Translations under genes and position numbers: made by a program
In this document: positions 48,115 to 57,680 of the stretch, piece by piece
Numbering within the stretch: position 1 is the stretch's first letter
Layout: each line of letters starts with the position of its first letter
Assembly (NCBI RefSeq): GCF_013623835.1
Contig: NZ_JABKDE010000004.1
Location: forward strand, 248,001 to 312,000
DNA from: Brevibacterium oceani
GTDB lineage: Bacteria > Actinomycetota > Actinomycetes > Actinomycetales > Brevibacteriaceae
Direction of reading: 5' to 3'
DNA length: 64,000 nt
Notes under the pieces: model-generated
Told to the model about the DNA's origin: nothing
Database searches by the model: none
The model's input: only the letters and a program-made list of their open reading frames with translations

Positions 48115-50979
48115 GTGACCACAACCGAGAAGAAGCCCCGTCGCCTCGTCATCGTCGAGTCTCCGACGAAGGCGCGAACGATCGTGGGATACCTCGGCGA
48201 CGGTTATGACGTCGAGGCCTCAGTCGGCCACATCCGCGACCTGCCCACCCCCTCGGAACTGCCCGCGGATATGAAGAAGGGGCCGTACGGGAAGTTCGCG
48301 GTCGACGTCGACAACGGCTTCGACCCCTACTACCGGGTCGACCCGGGCAAGAAGAAGAAGGTCACCGAACTCAAGCGCCTGCTCAAGGACGCCGACGAAC
48401 TCTATCTGGCAACGGATGAGGACCGCGAGGGAGAGGCCATCGCGTGGCACCTGCTCGAGGTGCTCAAGCCGAAGATCCCCGTCAAGCGCATGGTCTTCCA
48501 CGAGATCACCCCCGAAGCGATCGAACGGGCACTTGAGAACACCCGCGACATCGACACCTCACTCGTCGACGCGCAGGAGACCCGGCGCATCCTCGACCGT
48601 CTCTACGGCTATGAGGTCTCACCTGTGCTGTGGCGCAAGATCCGAGCGGGCCTCTCCGCCGGACGAGTGCAGTCCGTGGCGACCCGCCTCGTCGTCGAAC
48701 GCGAACGCGAACGCATGGCGTTCGTGCCGGCCGACTACTGGGACCTCGACATCGACCTCGGACTACCCGACGGGACGAACCCGTTCGCCGCGAACCTCAC
48801 CACCCTCGACGGGTCACGGGTCGCCGCCGGCAGGGACTTCAACGACAAGGGCCAACTGAAGACCACCTCGGCGACGGTCGTCGACCAGGCCCGTGCGGAA
48901 GCGCTGGCCACGGAACTTAACGGTACCGCGAAGGACGCGCTGACCGTGACCGCGGTGGAGTCGAAGCCCTACTCCCGCCGCCCGGCCGCACCGTTCACCA
49001 CCTCGACGCTGCAGCAGGAGGCCGGCCGCAAACTGCGCATGAGCGCCCGCCAGGCGATGCGCACCGCGCAGTCGCTGTACGAACACGGCTACATCACGTA
49101 TATGCGTACGGACTCCTCGGCGCTGTCCGGTCAAGCCATCGTGGCCGCCCGGAAGCAGGTGACCGAACTCTACGGCCCCGAATTCGTGCCGCAGTCGCCG
49201 CGTCAGTACGCGAGCAAGCAGAAGTCGGCGCAGGAGGCCCACGAGGCGATCCGTCCCGCCGGTGACTCCTTCCGCACCCCGGCACAGGTGTCCAAGCAGC
49301 TCAATGGGGACGAATTCCGTCTCTACGACCTCATCTGGAAGCGCACCGTCGCCAGCCAGATGGCCGATGCGAAGGGCAAGACCGCGACCATCAAGGTCAA
49401 TGCCGCACTCGCTGACGGGCATGAGGCCGGATTCAGCGCCAGCGGCACCGTCATCACCTTCCGCGGATTCCTCGCCGCCTATGAAGAGGGCCAGGATGCG
49501 TCCCGCTACGACACGAAGTCCGGCGAGTCGCGGCTGCCGCAGGTCGAAGAGGGCCAGTCGCTGTCGGTCGTCAAGGCCGAAGCCGACGGGCACACGACCG
49601 CACCGCCGCCGCGCTTCACCGAGGCCAGCCTCGTCAAGCAGCTCGAAGAGCTCGGCATCGGCCGTCCCTCGACGTACGCGGCGACGATCTCGGTCATCCA
49701 GGACCGCGGCTACGTGACCACGCGCGGCAACGCCCTGGTGCCCAGCTGGTTGGCGTTCTCCGTCGTCCGCCTGCTCGAAGAGCACTTCACCGGGCTCGTC
49801 GACTATGCGTTCACCGCCGATCTCGAGTCCGAACTCGACCGCATCGCGATGGGCGAAGAGGACCGCAACGATTGGTTGGCCGGGTTCTATTTCGGCGACC
49901 AGACGCAGGACCGGGAAGGTCTCAAGGCGATCGTCGACGACCTCGGCGACATCGACGCCCGCGAGGTCAACACCGTGGCCATCAGCGAGGGTGTGAACCT
50001 GCGCGTGGGCCGCTACGGCCCCTACCTCGAGGTGGTCTCGGGAGCCGAGGGCGAAGACCCGAAGCGGGTCTCCGTGCCCGAGGATCTCGCCCCCGATGAG
50101 CTGACGGCGGCGAAGGCGGCCGAGCTCATCGAGACCCAGGGCGGCGAGGACCGCCAACTCGGCGTGGACCCGGAGACCGGACACACCATCGTGGCGAAGA
50201 ACGGCCGCTTCGGTCCCTATGTCTCCGAGGTGCTTCCCGAGTCCGAGGAGAAGCCGAAGCGTGGTGCCAAGAAGCCGAAGCCGCGCACCGGTTCTCTGTT
50301 CAAGTCGATGGATCTCGACACGATCGACCTCGAGACCGCGCTCAAGCTGCTCAGCTTGCCGCGCGTCGTCGGCCAGGACGAAGAGGGCACGGACATCACC
50401 GCGCAGAACGGTCGCTACGGCCCGTACCTGAAGAAGGGCACGGACTCCCGGTCGCTGACCGAGGAGGAGCAGATCTTCACCATCACCCTCGACGAGGCGC
50501 TGAAGATCTACGCCGAACCCAAGCAGCGCGGCGGTCGCCGTGCCGCGGCACCGCTGAAGGAACTCGGCGAGGACCCGGAGACGAAGAAGCCCGTCGTCGT
50601 CAAGGACGGCCGCTTCGGCCCCTACGTCACCGACGGGGAGACGAACGCGACCCTGCGCAAGGACGACTCCGTCGAAGCCGTGACCCTCGAACGCGCCGCG
50701 ACCCTGCTGGCCGAGAAGCGAGCCAAGGGACCGGCGAAGAAGAAGGCACCGGCCAAGAAGACCGCGGCGAAGAAGGCTCCTGCGAAGAAAACGACCGCGG
50801 CGAAGACGACAGCCTCGAAGTCGACGGCTTCCAAGTCGACGGCTGCGAAGAAGTCGACGACCGCGAAGTCAACTGCGGCGAAGAGCACTGCCGCGAAGAA
50901 GACTACGGCGAGCAAGACTACGGCGAGCAAGACCACTGCGGCGAAGAAGACGAGCTCGGCGAAGCCGAAGACTCCCTGA
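48115..50979 (+). CDS. topA: DNA topoisomerase I
   Basis: A 954-residue type IA topoisomerase that relaxes negative supercoils. It has the Toprim acidic site ATDEDREGEAIAWHL, YITYMRTDS with the active Tyr near residue 328, and HEAIRP. After the core it has a long actinobacterial C-terminal region with repeats built on RFGPYV (three or four copies) in place of zinc fingers, and a Lys/Ala/Thr-rich tail (AKKTAAKKAPAKK, then repeats of TASKSTAAK) as in mycobacterial TopA. GTG at 48115 has GAGAGGAA about 10 bases upstream. Confidence 0.96.
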   Translation: MTTTEKKPRRLVIVESPTKARTIVGYLGDGYDVEASVGHIRDLPTPSELPADMKKGPYGKFAVDVDNGFDPYYRVDPGKKKKVTELKRLLKDADELYLATDEDREGEAIAWHLLEVLKPKIPVKRMVFHEITPEAIERALENTRDIDTSLVDAQETRRILDRLYGYEVSPVLWRKIRAGLSAGRVQSVATRLVVERERERMAFVPADYWDLDIDLGLPDGTNPFAANLTTLDGSRVAAGRDFNDKGQLKTTSATVVDQARAEALATELNGTAKDALTVTAVESKPYSRRPAAPFTTSTLQQEAGRKLRMSARQAMRTAQSLYEHGYITYMRTDSSALSGQAIVAARKQVTELYGPEFVPQSPRQYASKQKSAQEAHEAIRPAGDSFRTPAQVSKQLNGDEFRLYDLIWKRTVASQMADAKGKTATIKVNAALADGHEAGFSASGTVITFRGFLAAYEEGQDASRYDTKSGESRLPQVEEGQSLSVVKAEADGHTTAPPPRFTEASLVKQLEELGIGRPSTYAATISVIQDRGYVTTRGNALVPSWLAFSVVRLLEEHFTGLVDYAFTADLESELDRIAMGEEDRNDWLAGFYFGDQTQDREGLKAIVDDLGDIDAREVNTVAISEGVNLRVGRYGPYLEVVSGAEGEDPKRVSVPEDLAPDELTAAKAAELIETQGGEDRQLGVDPETGHTIVAKNGRFGPYVSEVLPESEEKPKRGAKKPKPRTGSLFKSMDLDTIDLETALKLLSLPRVVGQDEEGTDITAQNGRYGPYLKKGTDSRSLTEEEQIFTITLDEALKIYAEPKQRGGRRAAAPLKELGEDPETKKPVVVKDGRFGPYVTDGETNATLRKDDSVEAVTLERAATLLAEKRAKGPAKKKAPAKKTAAKKAPAKKTTAAKTTASKSTASKSTAAKKSTTAKSTAAKSTAAKKTTASKTTASKTTAAKKTSSAKPKTP

Positions 50980-50993
50980 GCCCGAGGTCAGTC

Positions 50994-52079
50994 ATCTCGA
51001 AGCTGTCGATCTCCCAGATCGATCGAACCGGTGAAGAAGAGTTCTCACGATGGTTCGCAATTCGTGATGCCGTCGAATCGTTCGACCGCGGTCCCGAGGC
51101 ACCGCGGTGGACCGAAGAAGAACTCAGGGTCGCTCTTCGGACGGACACGGAATCCACGTCGACAGAGCTTTATCTCGCTTCGTTCGGCGAGGGTGAGGCG
51201 ATCGGCGGCGCTCGCCTGAAATTCCCGCTTAAGGACAACCTTCATCGCGTCGAAGTCGAGCTTTTCGTCGTTCCTGAAAAGCGGCGTCAGGGCCTCGGCA
51301 CCGAACTCTTGGAATTCGTAACGCGACGTGCCCGGGAACGTCAGCGAAGGGTCATCGCGTCCGAAATCTGCTGCCCGCTCGAACGCGACGACTCAGGCGG
51401 TTACTCTACGAGCAGCGATTCGTCAGAACGATGCGGCGAGAAAGGCGTGCCGGGGATCGAATTCGCGCGACGGCAGAGCGCGGTGTTCGCACTCGGCGAT
51501 CTGCGAAGCGAATGTCCTCTGCCCCTCAATAGCGCGGTCGTGGACAGCATGTCCGCAGAAGCGCATGAACGCTCTGCTGGTTATGAGATCCGTTGCTGGC
51601 AGGGACCTGTTCCCGATGAATTCGTCGATGGGTGGGCGCTGATGGAGGGCCTCGTCGAAACCGAAGCGCCGACCGGCGATCTCGAGATCGAACCGGGAGC
51701 GTCGACTGCGACCGATGTCCGGGAGCAGGAAGATCAATTCCGCGCACAGGGCAGGACCAGTTTCGGCGCCGTTGCCCTCAACGCTGATCGTCAGATCGTC
51801 GCCTACAGCCAGCTCGTGCATTCCTCAGCAGAGTCCATGGTGTATCAATGGGGAACGCTGGTGAAGGCTGAGGCTCGTGGGCACCGACTAGGTATGGCGG
51901 TCAAGGCGGCAACTGCTCGACTGCTCAATGAGTCTGGACTGTCGGCACGAGCGATCATCACCTACAACGCTGAGACGAATGGGCACATGCTGGCGATCAA
52001 CAGAAAGATGGGGTTCCGACCGGTCGAGCGCCTCGAGGAAATCGAACTCAAACTCACCGAAGACTCCCTGAGCCGCTGA
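50994..52079 (+). CDS. Tandem GNAT acetyltransferase with probable ATC start
   Basis: About 361 residues if started at ATC 50994, with GAGG six bases before it (AGG within CCGAGGTCAGTC). No ATG, GTG or TTG occurs in this frame until 51309, yet the frame stays open and codes for a full first GNAT domain: LSISQIDRTGEEEFSRWF then VELFVVPEKRRQGLGTELLEF, the acetyl-CoA loop. A start at 51309 would remove that loop. The second GNAT domain has AEARGHRLGMAVKAAT and YNAETNGHMLAINRKMGF. Same two-domain plan as the gene at 10540-11586. It begins 15 bases after topA. Confidence 0.65.
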   Translation: MSKLSISQIDRTGEEEFSRWFAIRDAVESFDRGPEAPRWTEEELRVALRTDTESTSTELYLASFGEGEAIGGARLKFPLKDNLHRVEVELFVVPEKRRQGLGTELLEFVTRRARERQRRVIASEICCPLERDDSGGYSTSSDSSERCGEKGVPGIEFARRQSAVFALGDLRSECPLPLNSAVVDSMSAEAHERSAGYEIRCWQGPVPDEFVDGWALMEGLVETEAPTGDLEIEPGASTATDVREQEDQFRAQGRTSFGAVALNADRQIVAYSQLVHSSAESMVYQWGTLVKAEARGHRLGMAVKAATARLLNESGLSARAIITYNAETNGHMLAINRKMGFRPVERLEEIELKLTEDSLSR

Positions 52080-52094
52080 CCGCCGTGTGCACGT

Positions 52095-52156
52095 CGTTGT
52101 TTGGTCATTCCAACGTGTTTTCGACGCTGAAAACACGTTGGAATGACCAAACAACG
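52095..52156. repeat. Perfect palindrome with 28-base arms
   Basis: Arms of 28 bases (52095-52122 and 52129-52156), exact complements, with a 6-base GACGCT loop. It lies between two converging GNAT genes (stop 52079 and stop at 52212). The stem is longer and more perfect than a normal terminator and lacks a T run. Confidence 0.85.
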
Positions 52157-52211
52157 GCGGTTTCTCGAGACTTACCTTGGCATAGAGGCCACCAGAGCTG
52201 CAGCTTCCGCG

Positions 52212-52706
52212 TCAGCTGCTCACTGAGTCAGCGAACTCCTTAAGCGCCTCCCTGTCGAGGCGGTAGGTCTCCCACTCGTCCTGTGCCTTCGCACCGAGCG
52301 ATTCGTAGAACCCGATCGAGGGGGTGTTCCATTTGAGGACGCACCACTCGAGGCGGGTGTATCCTCGCTCCCGGCAGATCTGGGCGAGCCGACCGAGCAG
52401 CGCCGTGCCGGCACCGGATCCGCGAAGCTCTGGGGAGACGAACAGGTCCTCGAGCCAGATGCCGTTCTTACCGGTCCAGGTGGAGAACGTGTGGAACCAG
52501 ATCGCGATGCCGATGATCTGCCCGTCCGCCTCGGCGACGAGCCCGAAGGTGTTCGGGTGACCGTCGGCGGGGAACATCACCGCAGCGAAGTCCGCCTCCG
52601 TGGCCTCCACCGCGTCCGGTTCCTTCTCGTACTCGGCCAGCCCATGGACGAGCCGGAGAATATCGGGCAGATCCTCAGGCGTGGCTTCACGGACGGTGAC
52701 GGTCAT
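52212..52706 (-). CDS. GNAT family N-acetyltransferase
   Basis: A 164-residue single-domain acetyltransferase: VREATPEDLPDILRLVHGLAEYEKEPD at the start, the acetyl-CoA loop SPELRGSGAGTALLGRLAQIC in the middle, and the usual NTPSIGFYESLGAK near the C-terminus. The pattern resembles diamine acetyltransferase-like proteins (SAT1-type), which acetylate polyamines. ATG at 52706 is the only good start, with a GAGG-type ribosome-binding site. Substrate not determinable. Confidence 0.85.
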   Translation of the reverse strand: MTVTVREATPEDLPDILRLVHGLAEYEKEPDAVEATEADFAAVMFPADGHPNTFGLVAEADGQIIGIAIWFHTFSTWTGKNGIWLEDLFVSPELRGSGAGTALLGRLAQICRERGYTRLEWCVLKWNTPSIGFYESLGAKAQDEWETYRLDREALKEFADSVSS

Positions 52707-52764
52707 CGATGCTCCTCTGGGATTCTGGAGTTCTGAGATTCTGATGTGGTGGGTTGCCGGGGCC

Positions 52765-53499
52765 TCACAGCACGTGCTTGTTCACGTACCCGGCCAACTC
52801 GGCCAGCTCCGCGGCGGTGGGGGACTGGGGCGACTGCGGGGCGGCGGAGTCATAGTAGGCGGCGAACGCCTCGGCGACGGCATCGGTCGTCACCTCGCGA
52901 TGGATCTCACTGATCGACCCGCCCGTCGCAGGATCCCACTCGACTCCGAGCGCGGCCTCGACATCGGTGAGGACCGCCCGGATCGGATCCGGATCCTCGA
53001 CGACGACGGAGGAGGAGAACAGCCACGCACCGGAGACGACGCGCTGAGCGGTGCCGATGGCCTTGATCCGTCCGGCGACGTTGACGCTGTGCTCGCCGGG
53101 GCAGTACTCGCCGGGTATCTCGCCGAGGCGGGCATCGATGCCGATTCCGCGCAGCACCTCGACGTAGTCGAGACCGAAACCGGTGAACCGCGCGTTCGTG
53201 TTCGTGATGAACGCATCACTCGGTTCGATGTGATCGATGACGAGCGACCCCGGATGGTAGGCAGCAGCACGCCCGCCGAGGCTGCGCAGCGCAGGCGTGA
53301 AACCGTGGTCCCGAGCCGCCTCGATGGCGGCGGCGAACCCGGGCAGGAACCGATCGCGGGCACCGAAGGCCAGGGTGGGAGCGGGCCGATACATCCGCAG
53401 CGTCGCACCACGCCTGCCGGCTTTGACCGAATCGAGGAGGACGCGGGCGAAGGCGAGTTCCTCGACGGGGCCCAGGCCTTCGGCGGCCACCGTGGTCAT
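52765..53499 (-). CDS. Lipoate/octanoate transferase family protein (LplA/LipL-like)
   Basis: A 244-residue BPL/LplA/LipB-fold protein. RSLGGRAAAYHPGSLVIDH matches the substrate-binding glycine loop; GEYCPGEHSVNVAGRIKAIG continuing TAQR carries the conserved Lys and an invariant-looking Cys followed by PG, as in LipL/LipM-type amidotransferases. It probably transfers an octanoyl or lipoyl group between proteins or from a cofactor. The ATG at 53499 is preferred over a GTG at 53520; neither has a strong ribosome-binding site. The very long open frame upstream on this strand is antisense to tmk and not coding. Divergent from tmk. Confidence 0.82.
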   Translation of the reverse strand: MTTVAAEGLGPVEELAFARVLLDSVKAGRRGATLRMYRPAPTLAFGARDRFLPGFAAAIEAARDHGFTPALRSLGGRAAAYHPGSLVIDHIEPSDAFITNTNARFTGFGLDYVEVLRGIGIDARLGEIPGEYCPGEHSVNVAGRIKAIGTAQRVVSGAWLFSSSVVVEDPDPIRAVLTDVEAALGVEWDPATGGSISEIHREVTTDAVAEAFAAYYDSAAPQSPQSPTAAELAELAGYVNKHVL

Positions 53500-53646
53500 C
53501 GCGGTCTTGTCTGTGTGCACGAGATCAAGAGTAGAGGATCGGTGCTGGTCGTCGGGGCACTGGTTGTCCTGTCCTCGGTGTGCAGGTTGTCCGAGATCGC
53601 ACCGGGTTCCAAGAGATATGTCAGTTCGGGCAGATAGTGTAGAGCC

Positions 53647-56517
53647 GTGAGCATGTTGACGACTACAGGACACCGACTGCCCGGAGCCCCCGGCCGCTTG
53701 GTCACCGAGACCGCCGCCTGGGGTGCCCTGATCGCTCTGGTCGCGATCAGCTATGTGGTTGCCGGCACCAGCGGACTGACGGCCACGGTGGGCGGACGCG
53801 CGTTCACCACGATTGCCGATTCCATCAGCGCAGGCGGGTTCGACAACCGCATGGGCAGTCTGTCGCTGCTCATCGTCTTCGTCCTCTCCTGCGCCGGTCT
53901 CTTCATCCCCACCAAGGTCTTCGCCAAACGACCGCCCGCCGTGCGCAAGACTGCTCTGAGCATCTCCGCCATCGTCGAGGCGGCCCTGCTCGTCATCCTC
54001 AGCCTCGCGCCGAGCGCCTGGCTGACCTGGGTCGCCGGTCTGTTCCTCGGAGCCGTGGTCGGACTGCTCATGAGCATCAACCCGTTCACGAACGAGAAGC
54101 CGTGGCGGCGTGTGGGCATTCCCGCGGCGGTCCTCGTCTTCGTCTCCTGTGCGTTCCAGATCCTCGGCGGTTCGGCCGCAGGCACGCAGGCGCTGGGGTG
54201 GATGAGCCTGTTGGTGGGCATCGGCATGGCCATCGGCGCCATCATCATCTTCCTCACGCCCGAACGCGTCCTGCACGCGGAGACAGCGACGACCGGTTCC
54301 TTCCCGGAGCTCAAGGCTCGCGTGGCCAGGCCGCCCGAGGCGATCGCGAACCCCTGGGTGTGCGTCGGACTCTTCGCCGTTCTCGGCGCGACCTTCATCC
54401 TCGCTCAGCCCACGGCGGTCAGCCACGGCTACGGTCAGGCCGGTTTCGCGCTCATCATCGCGTGCTGCCTCGTCGGGTGGGCGATCGGCTTCGAGATGGG
54501 ACCGACCTTCGCTCCCGGCATGTCGCGTCCCCGGGTGTCGACCTTCGCTCTCCTCGTCTCCGGCGTTCTGCTGCTGGCGACCGGAGCCATCGGTGAACTC
54601 TCCGGCAAGGTCGTGCTGTCTGCGGCGATCGCCTTCCTCGTCGGCATCGGCGTGCGCGCCCAGCCCTACGACTTCTCCCGCCGGTACGGGGCCGTCGGCG
54701 GTGCGGGCCTGGCGATGGTCATCAATGCGCTCGATCTCGGCGGCACCGTCGACGTCGGTTCGAGTCCGGATTGGGTGCTCGCTCCCAGCGATGTCGCCTT
54801 CCTCGTCTTCGGCGTCGCCTCGCTCGTCGCCGGTGTCATCGGCCTCTTCACCTTCGATCCGCACAAGCTGCAGGGTCTGTCCGTCGACATCGTCCACGGC
54901 TTCCGTCCGCCCAATCAGGCCGAGAGCTCGGCCGGCGGTCTGAGCAATCCGGCCGAACGCCTCGGGGCCGGGTTCTTCATCGCCATCGAGGGTGGGGACG
55001 GATCCGGCAAGACCACCCAGATCAAGCGGATCTCCCGAGCTCTCGCCGATGACGGCTACCACGTGGAGTCCACTCGCGAACCCGGCGGAACCGAACTGGG
55101 CACGAAGATCCGCTCCGTCCTCTTCGATGCCGAACCGCCGAGCACCCGCGCCGAGGCGCTGCTCTTCGCCGCCGACCGTGCCCACCATGTGGCGTCCCTG
55201 GTCGATCCCAGCCTGGACGAGGGCGCCATCGTCATCACCGACCGGTACATCGATTCGACGATCGCCTACCAGGCAGCCGGACGCAGCTTCGACGAGAAGA
55301 CGATTCTCGCGTTGAGCCGGTGGGCGACCCAGGGACTCGTCCCGCATCTGACGATCGTGCTCGACATCGAACCCGAGGTCGCGGCCGAGCGGATGGGCAA
55401 GCGCGGCGAGAGCAACTACCTCGACGCGGAGAACCAGCAGTTCCACCAGCGCGTCCGCCAGACCTACCTCTCGCGTGCCCACAAGGAACCCGACCGTTAC
55501 GTCGTCCTCGACGCCGCGGTCGGAGCCGATGAGCTCACCGGGTATATCCTGCAGGCGATCCGTGACCGGCTTCCGCAGGCACTCGTCACCCGTGACAGCG
55601 CTTCCGGCAGTGATTCCGCCGTCGCCGAGGTGGGGGCGGAGTCAGGGCATGTCCCGTCTGATTCGGAGGCGAAGTCCGATTCCGGCGAGCAGTCCGCGTC
55701 GGGCACGCAGTCCGAATCGGACGGCGGATCCGAGCCAGACGGTCGCGACCGTTCCGCGGAGTCGGACTCAAGCGCAGACGACGGTGCGGTGCCCGAAGAG
55801 TCTGCGGATGCTGAGTCGGCGGCGGAGCCGAACGAGGATCCGACCGCCCATCCCGATGCCGGTTCCTGGCATGAGCGGGGGCCGCGCTTCGTGCCGGTGA
55901 CCAACGATCGGTTCACCCCCAGCGCCATCACCGACGACGAGGTCGCACAATCCGGAGCCGTTCCCACCGAACGGGTCGATCTCGGTGCCGATCTGCGTGA
56001 CGATGCGGCCGCCTCGGCGAACGATTCGACGGAATCGTCACCCGAACCATCCAAGGCGTCTCCGACCGGCGAGGATGACGCCACGACGGTGCTGCCCGCA
56101 CGAGGACGCACCACCGATGCACTCATCGATGACACCGATGACGAGGACAGCGTGCCGACGAACCGCATCGAGACCTACAGCGCTGAGGAGGCCGAGACCC
56201 GGGTCGTCACCTACGTCGATCCCGACGAGGCCGAAACCCGTGTGGTCAAGCAGGTCGACCCGGAGGAAGCGGAGACACGGGTCGTCGAACGCTCCAGCCG
56301 TGACCAGCAGGTCGACCCGGGCGATTCGCCCGATGACGGCGACCACGTCGACTCGACCGACGATGCCGAGACCACGGTTCTGCCGGTCCGCAGCGCCCGC
56401 GATATGAGCCGCGAACGCCTGCAGGCACAGGCCGAGATCGAACGCCAGGCCAGGGAACGGCTGCGCAGACAGCGCGAACGCAACAACCGCCGCTTCAACA
56501 ACCCGGAGGGATCCTGA
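53647..56517 (+). CDS. tmk: dTMP kinase fused to an N-terminal transporter-like membrane domain
   Basis: A 956-residue protein. Residues 1-430 hold about 12 hydrophobic helices of MFS-like layout. Residues 445-650 are thymidylate kinase: P-loop GGDGSGKTT (449-457), REPGGT, ITDRYIDSTIAYQ, and the GESNYLDAENQQFHQRVRQ substrate region. Residues about 655-920 are a disordered acidic tail with a 13-residue repeat (AETRVVxxVDPxE, three copies near 849-885), then an Arg-rich coiled end. Membrane-fused dTMP kinases occur in Streptomyces and relatives. It phosphorylates dTMP to dTDP. Followed by holB after one base. Confidence 0.93.
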   Translation: MSMLTTTGHRLPGAPGRLVTETAAWGALIALVAISYVVAGTSGLTATVGGRAFTTIADSISAGGFDNRMGSLSLLIVFVLSCAGLFIPTKVFAKRPPAVRKTALSISAIVEAALLVILSLAPSAWLTWVAGLFLGAVVGLLMSINPFTNEKPWRRVGIPAAVLVFVSCAFQILGGSAAGTQALGWMSLLVGIGMAIGAIIIFLTPERVLHAETATTGSFPELKARVARPPEAIANPWVCVGLFAVLGATFILAQPTAVSHGYGQAGFALIIACCLVGWAIGFEMGPTFAPGMSRPRVSTFALLVSGVLLLATGAIGELSGKVVLSAAIAFLVGIGVRAQPYDFSRRYGAVGGAGLAMVINALDLGGTVDVGSSPDWVLAPSDVAFLVFGVASLVAGVIGLFTFDPHKLQGLSVDIVHGFRPPNQAESSAGGLSNPAERLGAGFFIAIEGGDGSGKTTQIKRISRALADDGYHVESTREPGGTELGTKIRSVLFDAEPPSTRAEALLFAADRAHHVASLVDPSLDEGAIVITDRYIDSTIAYQAAGRSFDEKTILALSRWATQGLVPHLTIVLDIEPEVAAERMGKRGESNYLDAENQQFHQRVRQTYLSRAHKEPDRYVVLDAAVGADELTGYILQAIRDRLPQALVTRDSASGSDSAVAEVGAESGHVPSDSEAKSDSGEQSASGTQSESDGGSEPDGRDRSAESDSSADDGAVPEESADAESAAEPNEDPTAHPDAGSWHERGPRFVPVTNDRFTPSAITDDEVAQSGAVPTERVDLGADLRDDAAASANDSTESSPEPSKASPTGEDDATTVLPARGRTTDALIDDTDDEDSVPTNRIETYSAEEAETRVVTYVDPDEAETRVVKQVDPEEAETRVVERSSRDQQVDPGDSPDDGDHVDSTDDAETTVLPVRSARDMSRERLQAQAEIERQARERLRRQRERNNRRFNNPEGS

Positions 56518-56518
56518 G

Positions 56519-57676
56519 GTGAGCGTCTTCGACGAACTCGTCGGCCAGGATGACGTGGTCACTCAGCTCGGCTACGCTTTGGACGATCCTGCCGCGATGA
56601 CCCACGCATGGCTGTTCACCGGCCCACCCGGTTCGGGGCGATCGAACGCGGCCAGAGCGTTCGCGGCCGCCCTGATCTCAGGCGGGACGGAGTCCAACGA
56701 TGTGACGTCCCGGGTGCTCTCGGGACACCACGAATCGCTGACGATCATGTCGACCCAGAAGTCGGTCATTGCGATCGACGAAGTCAGGGAGCTCGTGGCG
56801 AAGGCGCAGTCGGCGCCGGTGAACTCGCAGTGGCGCGTCGTCATCATCGAAGATGCCGACCGAATGATGGAGCGCACTGCGAACGTGCTGCTCAAAGCCA
56901 TCGAAGAGCCGCCGCCGGCGACGGTGTGGCTGCTGTGCGCCCCCAGCCCGATCGATGTGCTCACCACCATCAGATCGCGGTGTCGACCGGTGCGTCTGCG
57001 GATCCCGTCGCGCGAGGCCGTGGCTCAGCTGCTCATGCAGCGTGACGATGTCAGCGAGGAACGGGCGCAGTGGGCCGCGGCCGTGGCTCAGAACCACATC
57101 GGGCGGGCGAAGTACCTGGCCTTGAACGAATCAGCCGACGCTGAACGCAAGCAGATCCTCGCGATCCCGGGCAAACTCACCTCGGTGGGGGCGACGATCC
57201 GGTTGGCCGGGCGTATCGTCGACGAAGCCGCAGAGACGGCGAAGTCGCGTGTCGAGGAGCGCAACGCCGCCGAACGCAGCGAACTGATGACCACCTTGGG
57301 CATCGAGGGGGAGAAGACCATCCCGCCCTCGGCCAGGGCTCAGATCAGGAAGCTCGAGGAAGAGCAGAAGAGGCGGTCCGTGCGGGCGCGCAACGACGAG
57401 CTCGACCGGATCTTCCTCGAACTGATGAGCCTCTACCGCGACATCCTCATGTATCAGCTGGGCATCCGCGACGGCTGGATCAACGCCGGCGAAGTCGACC
57501 TCATCGCCGAACAGGCGAACCGTGACGGGCCGGACACGACTCTCCTGCGCATCGACGCGATCACCGAAGCCAGGCGGCGACTGCAGACGAACATGTCACC
57601 GGTCCTCGTCGTCGAATCCGCGTTCGTGCTGCTGTCGAATCCGTGGCTGCAGGACGACCGGACCGGAGCGATTTGA
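56519..57676 (+). CDS. holB: DNA polymerase III subunit delta-prime
   Basis: A 385-residue clamp-loader subunit. It has VFDELVGQDDVVTQL at the start, TGPPGSGRSNAARAFAAAL (P-loop with Arg in place of the catalytic Lys, as usual for this non-ATPase subunit), IDEVRELVAKA, IEDADRMMERTANVLLKAIEEPP, and RSRCRPVRLRIP. Unusually, the four zinc-binding Cys expected between the P-loop and the IDEVR motif are absent; the segment is short (GGTESNDVTSRVLSGHHES). GTG at 56519 has GGAGG upstream and starts one base after tmk. Confidence 0.93.
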   Translation: MSVFDELVGQDDVVTQLGYALDDPAAMTHAWLFTGPPGSGRSNAARAFAAALISGGTESNDVTSRVLSGHHESLTIMSTQKSVIAIDEVRELVAKAQSAPVNSQWRVVIIEDADRMMERTANVLLKAIEEPPPATVWLLCAPSPIDVLTTIRSRCRPVRLRIPSREAVAQLLMQRDDVSEERAQWAAAVAQNHIGRAKYLALNESADAERKQILAIPGKLTSVGATIRLAGRIVDEAAETAKSRVEERNAAERSELMTTLGIEGEKTIPPSARAQIRKLEEEQKRRSVRARNDELDRIFLELMSLYRDILMYQLGIRDGWINAGEVDLIAEQANRDGPDTTLLRIDAITEARRRLQTNMSPVLVVESAFVLLSNPWLQDDRTGAI

Positions 57677-57680
57677 CGCT

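Noticed and set aside
53500-55482. Long minus-strand extension of the lipoyl transferase frame
   Set aside because: It is antisense to tmk, composed of Asp/Arg/Gly-rich residues, and would place 660 non-homologous residues before a complete domain.
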